The notes beneath the pieces were generated by a model. The model did no database searches. It was not told where the DNA came from and saw nothing but the letters and a program-made list of their open reading frames with translations. Positions 1-5,657 of a stretch of DNA of 9,311 nt are shown here, piece by piece (positions within the stretch are counted from its first letter, which is position 1; each line of letters starts with the position of its first letter). A program made the position numbers and the translations under genes. The stretch spans positions 1 through 9,311 of the forward strand of contig JALVCM010000332.1 in NCBI GenBank assembly GCA_027010005.1. Direction: 5' to 3'. Source of the stretch: Thiohalobacter sp. (GTDB lineage Bacteria; Pseudomonadota; Gammaproteobacteria; DSM-19610).

Positions 1-153
1 ACCTGACTGTTGCCGCTTTAACGGTATGCAGGAAACAGGATCAGACGTAATGCTTCTCACGCACATGAGCACCGGGTTTTACCCCGAAATGGATGGAGAA
101 AGAAAACTTGAATAAGGCTACTACGCTCTTTCTGTCGGACACGTTAAGCAATT

Positions 154-376
154 CACAATGGTCCGATGGAACTGTACTTCCGGACCCTGAAAACCGAATG
201 CATACCGGAAACTGGTCACACCGTTAATTTATGAGACTAAAGCCCGGATTACGGGCTATCTACTCGGGTACTACTGTCGCTACAGGCCACACACGCACAA
301 TGATGGCTTGCCACCAGTGATGACCGAATAGCAGCGCTGGAATACCCCCGAAGACTGTAGCCAAAAGGACTTAATC
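154..376 (+). pseudogene. Decayed IS3-family transposase (OrfB, C-terminal part of DDE domain)
   Basis: Two overlapping frames together read like the C-terminal end of an IS3-family OrfB transposase (rve integrase fold). The first frame, 154-228, gives HNGPMELYF, RTLKTECIPETGH and TVN. This matches the block around the third catalytic acid: Glu at 169-171, with the usual Lys seven residues later. One base seems lost at about 228-230, after which the 230-376 frame continues with TKARITGYLLGYY, RPHTHNDGLPP and WNTPEDCSQKD, the family's typical tail. An in-frame TAG interrupts it at 329-331. Upstream of 154 the frame is also broken: an imperfect HSDRG-like block may lie near 63-77, so the remnant may begin earlier, possibly left of the window. 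No terminal inverted repeats or target duplication are evident. The copy cannot be functional. The family call rests on motif recognition; the subgroup is not assigned. Confidence 0.75.
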
Positions 377-516
377 ACTACAGTAACCCTATTCATCGTT
401 AACCTGACTCGCACAATACTTCGACAAACCTAACTATATATCGACTGATACTTCCACGTCGGCAGAATCAATTTCCCTGACAATGAGACTTTCCGGAGCG
501 GACACCCCAGATGGCT

Positions 517-705
517 TTAGCGTGATTTACGGGCACGCACAACGGCATGGCCGCTGGCATTCATTTCTGCACGCAACTGACTGCCTCGCTCTGCTGAGGC
601 GCTGGCAGCTTTTTTGGGACGACCGTAACGTACCTGGTCCTGAAACTTCCTGGCTTCAGAACCGGACAGACGTACCCCGCCGAATACTGTCGTTTTAACT
701 GCCAT
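517..705 (-). CDS. Small basic protein of unknown function (62 aa)
   Basis: This is a complete frame from ATG (705-703) to TAA (519-517). A G-rich Shine-Dalgarno-like stretch (GGGGG) sits about 6 bases before the ATG. The protein is short, hydrophilic and basic. Its N-terminal half carries a compact pattern, VFGGVRLSG, then KFQDQVRYGRPKKAA, and the C-terminus is rich in Arg and Lys (VVRARKSR). There is no signal peptide, membrane segment or recognisable catalytic motif. Its local GC (about 60%) is well above its surroundings. The motif-like N-terminus, good ribosome site and coding-like codon use suggest a real gene; the antisense 71-codon frame over the same bases looks like a shadow. It is transcribed away from tRNA-Met, towards the transposase remnant. 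A small accessory or phage/ICE protein is possible, but I do not recognise the family and assign no function. Confidence 0.55.
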   Translation of the reverse strand: MAVKTTVFGGVRLSGSEARKFQDQVRYGRPKKAASASAERGSQLRAEMNASGHAVVRARKSR

Positions 706-746
706 TATTGCCCCCGGACGTGCTGTGGTGTTTGGTTTGTAGCTGC

Positions 747-765
747 ATCATACAACGCGGTATGA
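747..765 (-). promoter_or_regulatory. Candidate -10 element overlapped by an inverted repeat, upstream of the 62-aa gene
   Basis: On the minus strand TATGAT (752-747) matches the -10 consensus at five of six bases and would start RNA about 35 bases before the ATG at 705. No good -35 is present at 16-18 bp. A perfect 6-bp inverted repeat, TCATAC (748-753) and GTATGA (760-765) with a 6-base spacer, overlaps the -10. That is a common arrangement for a repressor site. This is weak evidence from motif matching only. Confidence 0.25.
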
Positions 766-911
766 CACCCTCTACATAACAGCGTTTCCGCTCTGTCAGC
801 GGCATCACCAAACGGATCATGAAAGCAGGCTGCCAATTTCGCACTACCTGCTTACATAGTGATTACACAGGAAGAAGCTTTATGCCTGTATCAGTGTAAG
901 TTATTGAATTC

Positions 912-988
912 TGGTAGCAAGGGGCGGATTCGAACCGCCGACCCCAGCATTATGAGTGCTGTGCTCTAACCAACTGAGCTACCTTGCC
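912..988 (-). tRNA. tRNA-Met (CAT anticodon, elongator type)
   Basis: This is a 77-nt cloverleaf with encoded CCA (minus strand of 914-912). The anticodon stem CAGCA/TGCTG closes the loop CTCATAA, giving anticodon CAT (954-952). The T arm is GGCGG/CCGCC around TTCGAAT, and the D arm reads AGCTCAGTTGGTTAGAGC. CAT anticodons also occur in initiator tRNA and in lysidine-modified tRNA-Ile2. The D arm and anticodon region match elongator tRNA-Met as I recall it from E. coli, and the acceptor stem is fully closed, unlike initiator tRNA. The terminal acceptor pair is a G1-U72 wobble. The gene has its own promoter (1028-1056). No rho-independent terminator is visible on its 3' side, where the low-GC accessory flank begins. 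Confidence 0.95.
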
Positions 989-1027
989 AAAACATGTCTG
1001 CGGCACAGGGGCCGCGAAAGAGGCGAA

Positions 1028-1056
1028 ATTGTAGGGATTTCGCGCCACGCTGTCCA
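1028..1056 (-). promoter_or_regulatory. Sigma-70-type promoter of tRNA-Met
   Basis: On the minus strand, TGGACA (1056-1051, five of six to TTGACA) and TACAAT (1033-1028, five of six to TATAAT) are separated by exactly 17 bp. Transcription would start near 1021, about 33 bases before the mature tRNA 5' end at 988. The bases after the -10 (TTCGCCTC) are GC-rich, like the discriminator of stringently controlled stable-RNA promoters. A 7-bp inverted repeat (1023-1029 and 1037-1043) overlaps the -10. That this promoter serves the tRNA is inferred from its position. Confidence 0.65.
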
Positions 1057-1165
1057 GCAGCCCGGGCAAAAGTTGTCCTGTAAGGCCTTCCCGATCCGTC
1101 ATCGCGATGCCTTGACCCGAGAAGGGTAAGGTGCCCGTAATGAAGCCCGCAGGGGTTCTATGGGT

Positions 1166-1221
1166 GCAGCGCGGCAATCTGCTGCAGCCTGGTGCCAGAC
1201 TCAAAAAGATTGCCGCGCTGC
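1166..1221. repeat. REP-like intergenic palindrome, 15-bp perfect arms
   Basis: Bases 1166-1180 (GCAGCGCGGCAATCT) and 1207-1221 are exact reverse complements around a 26-base spacer, which itself contains the small palindrome CTGGTGCCAG. The right side continues into GCTCGCAATGACG. This belongs to the widespread extragenic repeat type with GATTGCC...CGCAATGACG, whose spurious translation gives the familiar CERSAAI string. It lies between the ychF stop and tRNA-Met. No other copy is in the window, so repetition in the genome is inferred from resemblance. Confidence 0.7.
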
Positions 1222-1230
1222 GCTCGCAAT
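1203..1230 (-). terminator. Probable ychF terminator made from the REP-like element
   Basis: Reading the minus strand 21 bases past the ychF stop, ATTGC (1230-1226) pairs with GCAAT (1213-1209) around a GC-rich centre, and a CTTTTT run follows (1208-1203). That is the layout of an intrinsic terminator. The alternative 15-bp pairing with 1166-1180 would compete with it once transcription has gone further. Confidence 0.45.
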
Positions 1231-1250
1231 GACGGGGGGGGTCAGGCGTC

Positions 1251-2342
1251 CTAGACGTTGAAGCGGAAATGCATGACATCCCCGTCCTTCACCACATAGT
1301 CCTTGCCTTCCAGGCGCAGTTTGCCGGCCTCTTTGGCACCCTGCTCACCACCACAGGCGATGAAATCCTCGTAGGACGTCACCTCGGCACGGATAAAGCC
1401 TTTCTGGAAATCCGTGTGGATCACCCCGGCGGCTTCCGGTGCCGTGGCGCCTATCCGCACGGTCCAGGCGCGGACTTCCTTCACGCCGGCGGTAAAATAG
1501 GTGTGCAGGCCGAGCAGGCGGTAACCGGCGCGAATCACCCGGTTCAGGCCGGGTTCTTCCAGCCCCAGCTCTTCCAGGAACGCCTGCTGCTCGTCATCAT
1601 CCAGCTCCACCAGCTCGGCCTCGATGGAAGCACACACCGGGACCACAACCGCGTCCTCGTCTTCCGCCAGCTTGCGTACGGCATCGAGGTAGGGGTTATT
1701 CTCAAAACCATCTTCCGCCACGTTGGCGATATACATGGTGGGTTTGAGGGTCAGCAGGTGCAGGTCATAGAGGTGCGCGCGCTGTTCATCGTCGAGTTTC
1801 ATGGCACGCGCCATGTGACCTTCGTCGAGATGTGCCTTCAGCGGCTCCAGAATGGCCAGCTTTGCCTTTGCATCCTTGTCACCGCCCTTGGCCAGCTTGC
1901 CGAGGCGGTGCTGGGCTTTTTCAACAGTGTCGAGATCGGCCAGCGCCAGCTCGGTGTTGATCACCTCGATGTCCGACAGGGGATCCACCTTGCCCTCGAC
2001 GTGCACCACGTTATCATCCTCGAAGCAGCGCACCACGTGGACGATGGCGTCGGTTTCGCGGATGTTGGCGAGGAATTTATTGCCCAGACCCTCACCCTTT
2101 GAGGCACCGGCCACCAGGCCGGCAATGTCGACAAACTCCATGGTGGTCGGCAGCACGCGTTCGGGTTTCACGATGTCCGCCAGCGCATCCAGCCGCGGGT
2201 CCGGCACCGGCACCACGCCGACATTCGGGTCGATGGTACAGAACGGATAATTTTCCGCCTGGATTTCCGCGCGTGTCAGCGCATTGAACAGGGTCGACTT
2301 GCCCACATTGGGCAAGCCGACAATTCCGCATTTAAATCCCAT
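1251..2342 (-). CDS. ychF: YchF/OLA1-type ribosome-binding ATPase
   Basis: YchF is a cytoplasmic P-loop NTPase of the Obg-related group that prefers ATP, binds ribosomes and affects translation start and stress responses. At 363 residues it equals E. coli YchF as I recall it. Visible features are Walker A GLPNVGKS (9-16), DIAG (72-75), the flexible SKGEGLG stretch (81-87), and NVAE (207-210) replacing the GTPase NKxD motif, which explains the ATP preference. His114, reported as catalytic, and Cys35, reported as redox-sensitive in E. coli, are both present. A C-terminal TGS domain covers about 278-363 and ends HFRFNV. The start is ATG, preceded by a modest GAG-type ribosome site. It lies 27 bases after pth with no terminator between them, so the two are probably co-transcribed. 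This pth-ychF pairing is widespread in proteobacteria. Confidence 0.97.
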   Translation of the reverse strand: MGFKCGIVGLPNVGKSTLFNALTRAEIQAENYPFCTIDPNVGVVPVPDPRLDALADIVKPERVLPTTMEFVDIAGLVAGASKGEGLGNKFLANIRETDAIVHVVRCFEDDNVVHVEGKVDPLSDIEVINTELALADLDTVEKAQHRLGKLAKGGDKDAKAKLAILEPLKAHLDEGHMARAMKLDDEQRAHLYDLHLLTLKPTMYIANVAEDGFENNPYLDAVRKLAEDEDAVVVPVCASIEAELVELDDDEQQAFLEELGLEEPGLNRVIRAGYRLLGLHTYFTAGVKEVRAWTVRIGATAPEAAGVIHTDFQKGFIRAEVTSYEDFIACGGEQGAKEAGKLRLEGKDYVVKDGDVMHFRFNV

Positions 2343-2369
2343 AAGGTCTCACTTCAACTCAGTCCTGCA

Positions 2370-2948
2370 TCACTTTTGTGTATGCAGGGTATGCATGGCC
2401 CGCTCGAACTCGCCGGCCACTACATCAGGCATCACGTCCAGCGCATCATAGATAGCATCCTCGATCAGGCGCCGGTCGTCGCTGGAGGGCTTCTTCAACA
2501 CGTAATCGACCACCTGGTCACGGTGACCCGGGTGACCGATACCGATGCGCAGGCGATAGAAATCCTTGCCGCCAAGGTGACTGATAAGATCGCGCAAGCC
2601 ATTGTGCCCGCCGTGCCCGCCACCTTTTTTCAGGCGTACTGTGCCCGGCGACAGGTCGAGTTCATCGTGTACGACCAGGATCTGCTCGACGGGGATCTTG
2701 AAGAAACGCATCAGTGCGCCAACGGCCTGACCGCTACGGTTCATAAAGGTCAGCGGCTTCTGCAGGCGGCACTCGTGACCGTCGATACGGCAACGCGTCA
2801 CCTCACTGTGGAAACGCGGCTCGGCACGAAAGTCCCCCCGGCAACGGCGCGCCAGGTCATCCACAAACCAAAACCCGGCGTTATGCCGGGTTGGTTCGTA
2901 CTCGGAACCGGGGTTACCCAGTCCCACGATGAGCTGGATTGCCGGCAC
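2370..2948 (-). CDS. pth: Peptidyl-tRNA hydrolase
   Basis: This enzyme cleaves the ester bond of peptidyl-tRNAs released early from ribosomes, recycling tRNA; it acts in the cytoplasm and is usually essential. At 192 residues it has family length. The N-terminal block IVGLGNPGSEYEPTRHNAG contains Asn12 and the catalytic His22. Asn70 (FMNRSG), Asp95 (VVHDELD) and Asn116 (GGHGGHNGLRD) complete the active and tRNA-binding site, matching N10, H20, N68, D93 and N114 of E. coli. The start is GTG at 2948-2946, which aligns with the family N-terminus. No good ribosome site precedes it, and it begins 12 bases after the rplY stop, so translation probably depends on coupling to rplY. The protein ends HTLHTQK, 27 bases before ychF. 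Confidence 0.97.
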   Translation of the reverse strand: MPAIQLIVGLGNPGSEYEPTRHNAGFWFVDDLARRCRGDFRAEPRFHSEVTRCRIDGHECRLQKPLTFMNRSGQAVGALMRFFKIPVEQILVVHDELDLSPGTVRLKKGGGHGGHNGLRDLISHLGGKDFYRLRIGIGHPGHRDQVVDYVLKKPSSDDRRLIEDAIYDALDVMPDVVAGEFERAMHTLHTQK

Positions 2949-2960
2949 TGGCCGGATCGA

Positions 2961-3614
2961 TCAGCCTTCGCCTTCGGCGGCTTCTTCACCGCCCTCAGCT
3001 GCAGCAGCTTCACCTTCGGCTTCTTCTTCCTCACCGCCACCCTTGCGTGCGTGAACCGCTGCAACGGCGAGATCATGGCCTTCACCGCGTCCCAGTTCAA
3101 CCAGGCTGCCGCTTTCCGGCAGGGTCAGGTCACTCAGGTGAACAGAATCACCAATGTCCAGACCGGACACGTCGACTTCGATGTACTCGGGCAGATGTGT
3201 CGGTAACACATCCAGCGCCACTTCAACCACATCGTGGGTCAGCAGACCGCCGGCCTTCACACCCGGGGACGTATCGGCACCGATAAAGTGCAACGGTACG
3301 TTGACGCGGATCGGCTTCTTCTCGTCGATGCGCATGAAATCCATGTGCATGATGACGGGCTTCGCCGGGTGACGCTGCATATCACGCAGCACCGCCTTGC
3401 TGGCCTTGCCATCGATCTTCACGGTGAGGATATGTGAATAGAAGGCCTCGTGGCTGAGACGCTTGAGGATTTCGCTGTGCTTCAACTTGATCGACTGCGG
3501 ATCCTGCTCCGCCCCGTAGATCACAGCCGGCACCATGCCTTCGCGACGCAGGCGGCGGCTCGCACCTTTCCCCTCGTCTGTACGCGACTCGGCTTCGAGT
3601 TCAAAAATAGACAT
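2961..3614 (-). CDS. rplY: 50S ribosomal protein L25, general stress protein Ctc form
   Basis: L25 binds the loop E region of 5S rRNA in the large subunit. This is the long TL5/Ctc form (217 residues), not the about 94-residue E. coli form. The N-terminal RNA-binding beta domain covers about 4-95, with RRLRREGMVPAVIYG and the signature RDMQRHPAKPVIMHMDF. A second beta domain covers about 100-187. A tail from about 191 is almost wholly Glu, Ala and Gly and strongly acidic, a common but variable feature of Ctc proteins. The ATG at 3614 has a clear GGAG site (3626-3623) about 8 bases upstream. The gene follows two hairpins after prs and precedes pth by 12 bases. Placing rplY next to pth is standard and links ribosome assembly with peptidyl-tRNA rescue. 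Confidence 0.97.
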   Translation of the reverse strand: MSIFELEAESRTDEGKGASRRLRREGMVPAVIYGAEQDPQSIKLKHSEILKRLSHEAFYSHILTVKIDGKASKAVLRDMQRHPAKPVIMHMDFMRIDEKKPIRVNVPLHFIGADTSPGVKAGGLLTHDVVEVALDVLPTHLPEYIEVDVSGLDIGDSVHLSDLTLPESGSLVELGRGEGHDLAVAAVHARKGGGEEEEAEGEAAAAEGGEEAAEGEG

Positions 3615-3636
3615 AACACTTACTCCAGATACAAGT

Positions 3637-3662
3637 ATAAAACTCTCCCGCGACCAGGAGAG
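3637..3662 (-). terminator. Hairpin with T run after prs (terminator or attenuator)
   Basis: On the minus strand CTCTCC (3662-3657) pairs with GGAGAG (3648-3643) across an 8-base loop, and TTTTAT follows (3642-3637). A second hairpin lies just before it, TCCGG (3692-3688) with CCGGA (3677-3673), extendable inward with two G-U pairs and one G-C pair. Together they fill most of the 85-base gap between prs and rplY. The T run is short, so partial termination or an RNA-processing signal is as likely as a full stop. Confidence 0.5.
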
Positions 3663-3699
3663 ACCTTTTCAGTCCGGCACATTCGCACCGGATTGCTCG

Positions 3700-4674
3700 T
3701 CAGTCCATAAACATGGTACTGACAGATTCTTCATTACTGATGCGGCGAATCGCTTCGGCCAGCATCTCGGCAACACTCAGCTGACGGATACGCGGGCAGG
3801 CCTGGGCATCCGGGCGTAGCGGAATAGTATCCGTGACCACCAGCTCATCGAGATCCGAATTGCTGATGTTCTTGATGGCGTCACCCGACAACACCGGGTG
3901 CGTGCAATAGGCTGCCACCCGGATCGCACCGTTATCCTTCAATGCCTTGGCCGCCTGGCACAGGGTACCGGCGGTATCCACCAGGTCATCGACCAGCACA
4001 CAGCTGCGGCCCTCGACCTCACCGATGATATGCATGACCTTGGCCACATTGGCCTTGGGACGACGCTTGTCGATAATCGCCAGGTCGGCGTCGTCCAGCC
4101 GTTTGGCCAGTGCGCGTGCCCTGACCACACCGCCAACATCCGGTGACACCACCATCAGGTCCGGCGTCTTCTTGCGCCAGACATCACCGAGCAGAATCGG
4201 TGAGGCATACACATTGTCCACCGGCACGTCGAAAAAGCCCTGGATCTGTTCCGAGTGCAAATCCACTGTCAGCACACGGTCGGCACCAACATTACCGATC
4301 ATCTGTGCCACCACGCGTGCCGTGATCGGTACCCGCGAGGAACGCGGCCGACGATCCTGGCGCGCATAGCCAAAATACGGAATCACCGTGGTGATACGCG
4401 CGGCTGACGCACGACGCAGCGCATCCACCATGACCAGCAACTCGATCAGGTTGTCGTTGGTCGGCGAACAGGTCGGCTGGATCACGAACACATCGCGACC
4501 CCGCACATTCTCCATGATCTCGACCATGCTCTCGCCGTCGCTGAACCTGCCGACCACGCACTTGCCCAGGTTCAGTCTCAGGTGATTGGCAATCGCCTGC
4601 GCCAGGGGCGGGTTGGCATTGCCCGAAAACACCATCAGGCGGTTGTCTGCATCCGTCGAAGGCATGCCTCTCAT
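3700..4674 (-). CDS. prs: Ribose-phosphate pyrophosphokinase (PRPP synthetase)
   Basis: Prs transfers pyrophosphate from ATP to ribose 5-phosphate, making PRPP for purine, pyrimidine, NAD, histidine and tryptophan synthesis. At 324 residues it is slightly longer than the 315 of E. coli because of an N-terminal extension. Visible are GRFSDGE (42-48), the ATP-site segment [10 protein letters not shown] (66-75), the flexible loop [12 protein letters not shown] (98-109), the class signature around [17 protein letters not shown] (138-154) with His140, IIDKRRP (200-206) with the catalytic Lys, and the PRPP loop [12 protein letters not shown] (226-237). The C-terminus [10 protein letters not shown] is typical. 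The ATG at 4674 has a weak GGGATGG site. A second ATG at 4665 is possible but has no well-spaced site. The gene starts 38 bases after tRNA-Gln with no terminator between, so it may be read from the ispE transcript. Confidence 0.97.
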   Translation of the reverse strand: MRGMPSTDADNRLMVFSGNANPPLAQAIANHLRLNLGKCVVGRFSDGESMVEIMENVRGRDVFVIQPTCSPTNDNLIELLVMVDALRRASAARITTVIPYFGYARQDRRPRSSRVPITARVVAQMIGNVGADRVLTVDLHSEQIQGFFDVPVDNVYASPILLGDVWRKKTPDLMVVSPDVGGVVRARALAKRLDDADLAIIDKRRPKANVAKVMHIIGEVEGRSCVLVDDLVDTAGTLCQAAKALKDNGAIRVAAYCTHPVLSGDAIKNISNSDLDELVVTDTIPLRPDAQACPRIRQLSVAEMLAEAIRRISNEESVSTMFMD

Positions 4675-4712
4675 GCTGTCGCCATCCCGTTCTGCTCGAA
4701 GTCAAAAGTCAT

Positions 4713-4787
4713 TGGCTGGGGCGGCAGGATTCGAACCTGCGTATGCCGGGATCAAAACCCGGTGCCTAGCCGCTTGGCGACGCCCCA
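4713..4787 (-). tRNA. tRNA-Gln (TTG anticodon)
   Basis: This is a 75-nt cloverleaf starting TGGGGCG and ending with encoded CCA (4715-4713). The anticodon stem CCGGG/CCCGG closes the loop TTTTGAT, so the anticodon is TTG (4755-4753), reading CAA and CAG. The T arm is GCAGG/CCTGC around TTCGAAT, and the D arm contains CGCCAAGCGG. The unpaired-looking U1-A72 end and length are usual for bacterial tRNA-Gln. It sits 9 bases after the ispE stop and 38 bases before prs, with no room for a promoter on the ispE side, so it is probably cut from a polycistronic RNA. The ispE-tRNA-Gln-prs order is conserved in many gammaproteobacteria. Confidence 0.96.
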
Positions 4788-4796
4788 AAAAATCGT

Positions 4797-5657
4797 TTAC
4801 CCGGCACGCGCCAGCCGCTCCAGCAACGGGGAGCGATTACAACCGCGCGCCACAAATCCTGTCCAGGGCGCTGGCAGTTGTTCCAGCACGGCTCGCGCCG
4901 ACGTCTCTTCCGGGAACGCCGCAAACACACAGGCGCCGCTGCCTGTCATCCGCGCAGGCCGGTATTTAGACAGCCAATTCAGTGCGTTAGCCACTTCAGG
5001 ATACTGCCGCACGACCACCGCTTGCAGGTCGTTGACACCCGCGCCCGAGAGAAAGGCGGGTATTTTGAGGGGGCGCGTGTTGCGTGTCAATTGCGGGTCG
5101 GAAAATATCTCGGCAGTAGATACGCTTAGCGCCGGGTCCAGCACCAGAAACCAGGGCGTATCGAGTGCATCGAGCGGCGTCAGGCGCTCACCTACACCCT
5201 CCGCCCAGGCCGCACGGCCGCGTACGAATACCGGCACATCGGCACCCAGCTGCAGGCCCAGTTCGGCCAGCCGGTCCTCATCGAGGCCCAATTGCCAGAG
5301 GTGATTCAGCGCTACCAGCGTGGTGGCGGCATCAGAACTGCCACCGCCCAGACCACCCCCGGCAGTCAGCCGCTTGTCGAGCGTAATGTGTACACCACCC
5401 GGGTAACCGGTCAGGGTTTGCAGCGCACACGCAGCGCGGAACACCAGATCATCCTCCACCGCAACACCGGGCAGGCCGCCGCTCAGTTCAATCACCTTGT
5501 CCGGCAACGGCTCGAACCAGAGCCGGTCACTGTAATCGAGAAACTGAAAGACCGTCTGCAGTTCGTGATAACCGTCGGCCCGGCGCCCGGTAATGTGCAG
5601 GAAACGGTTTATCTTGGCTGGTGCCGGCCAGCTCTCGCCTTCGGGCGGGTGACTCAT
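4797..5657 (-). CDS. ispE: 4-diphosphocytidyl-2-C-methyl-D-erythritol kinase
   Basis: IspE phosphorylates the 2-hydroxyl of CDP-methylerythritol with ATP, the fourth step of the non-mevalonate (MEP) route to IPP and DMAPP. It is a cytoplasmic GHMP kinase. At 286 residues it has the usual length (283 in E. coli). The N-terminal PAPAKINRFLHITGRRADGYH includes catalytic Lys15. The ATP loop AGGGLGGGSSDAA is at 99-111, and LGADVPVF contains catalytic Asp140. The third GHMP motif, ARMTGSGACVFA, lies near the C-terminus. The ATG at 5657 overlaps the lolB stop in the 4-base ATGA, with GGGAG 6 bases upstream inside lolB, so translation is coupled to lolB. It ends 9 bases before tRNA-Gln. Confidence 0.97.
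   Translation of the reverse strand: MSHPPEGESWPAPAKINRFLHITGRRADGYHELQTVFQFLDYSDRLWFEPLPDKVIELSGGLPGVAVEDDLVFRAACALQTLTGYPGGVHITLDKRLTAGGGLGGGSSDAATTLVALNHLWQLGLDEDRLAELGLQLGADVPVFVRGRAAWAEGVGERLTPLDALDTPWFLVLDPALSVSTAEIFSDPQLTRNTRPLKIPAFLSGAGVNDLQAVVVRQYPEVANALNWLSKYRPARMTGSGACVFAAFPEETSARAVLEQLPAPWTGFVARGCNRSPLLERLARAG

Larger units (their letters stand above)
1..911. other. Low-GC accessory flank abutting the 3' end of tRNA-Met
   Basis: Hand counts of single 60-base lines give 45% GC (181-240), 42% (421-480), 50% (721-780) and 43% (841-900); only the small gene at 517-705 reaches about 60%. Lines in the core to the right give 57-68%. The break falls at the tRNA-Met 3' end, where site-specific integrases often insert elements. 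Contents are a decayed transposase, one small gene, and scattered short inverted repeats. No integrase and no repeated copy of the tRNA 3' end is visible in this stretch; a second att copy would be expected outside the window. I see nothing I can name in 1-150, 385-516 or 770-911. That this is island DNA is inference from composition, content and position. Confidence 0.5.

Noticed and set aside
93..227. 44-codon + strand frame starting with ATG at 93
   Set aside because: There is no ribosome site, and it overlaps the transposase remnant in a different frame; a frame this long is expected by chance.
241..257. Perfect AGCCCG-GATTA-CGGGCT hairpin
   Set aside because: It falls within the conserved coding block of the transposase remnant (ARITGY) and has no proper T run.
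15..434. Possible integron attC core sites (GTTAAGC at 143, ACCTAAC at 428)
   Set aside because: The seven-base consensus is loose, the order and spacing do not make an attC structure, and the first lies in the transposase remnant.
583..615. Hairpin GCCTC/GAGGC followed downstream by six T, resembling a + strand terminator
   Set aside because: It lies inside the 62-aa gene on the other strand, where the bases encode PKKAASASAE; there is no + strand gene to terminate, and another short segment separates stem and T run.
483..698. 71-codon + strand frame
   Set aside because: It is antisense to the 62-codon minus-strand gene, which has the better ribosome site and protein-like pattern.
950..1279. 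109-codon minus-strand frame between tRNA-Met and ychF
   Set aside because: It runs through the REP-like repeat (its CERSAAI string is a known artefact), the tRNA promoter and part of tRNA-Met, and it overlaps the ychF end.
1269..2102. 277-codon + strand frame antisense to ychF
   Set aside because: It is a shadow of ychF in high-GC DNA, with no motifs, while the opposite strand is a complete conserved gene.
2376..3206. 276-codon + strand frame over pth and rplY
   Set aside because: It is antisense to two well-supported genes and has no recognisable domain.
4582..5304. 240-codon + strand frame over tRNA-Gln and ispE
   Set aside because: It passes through a tRNA gene and is antisense to ispE, with low-complexity Ser/Arg-rich content.
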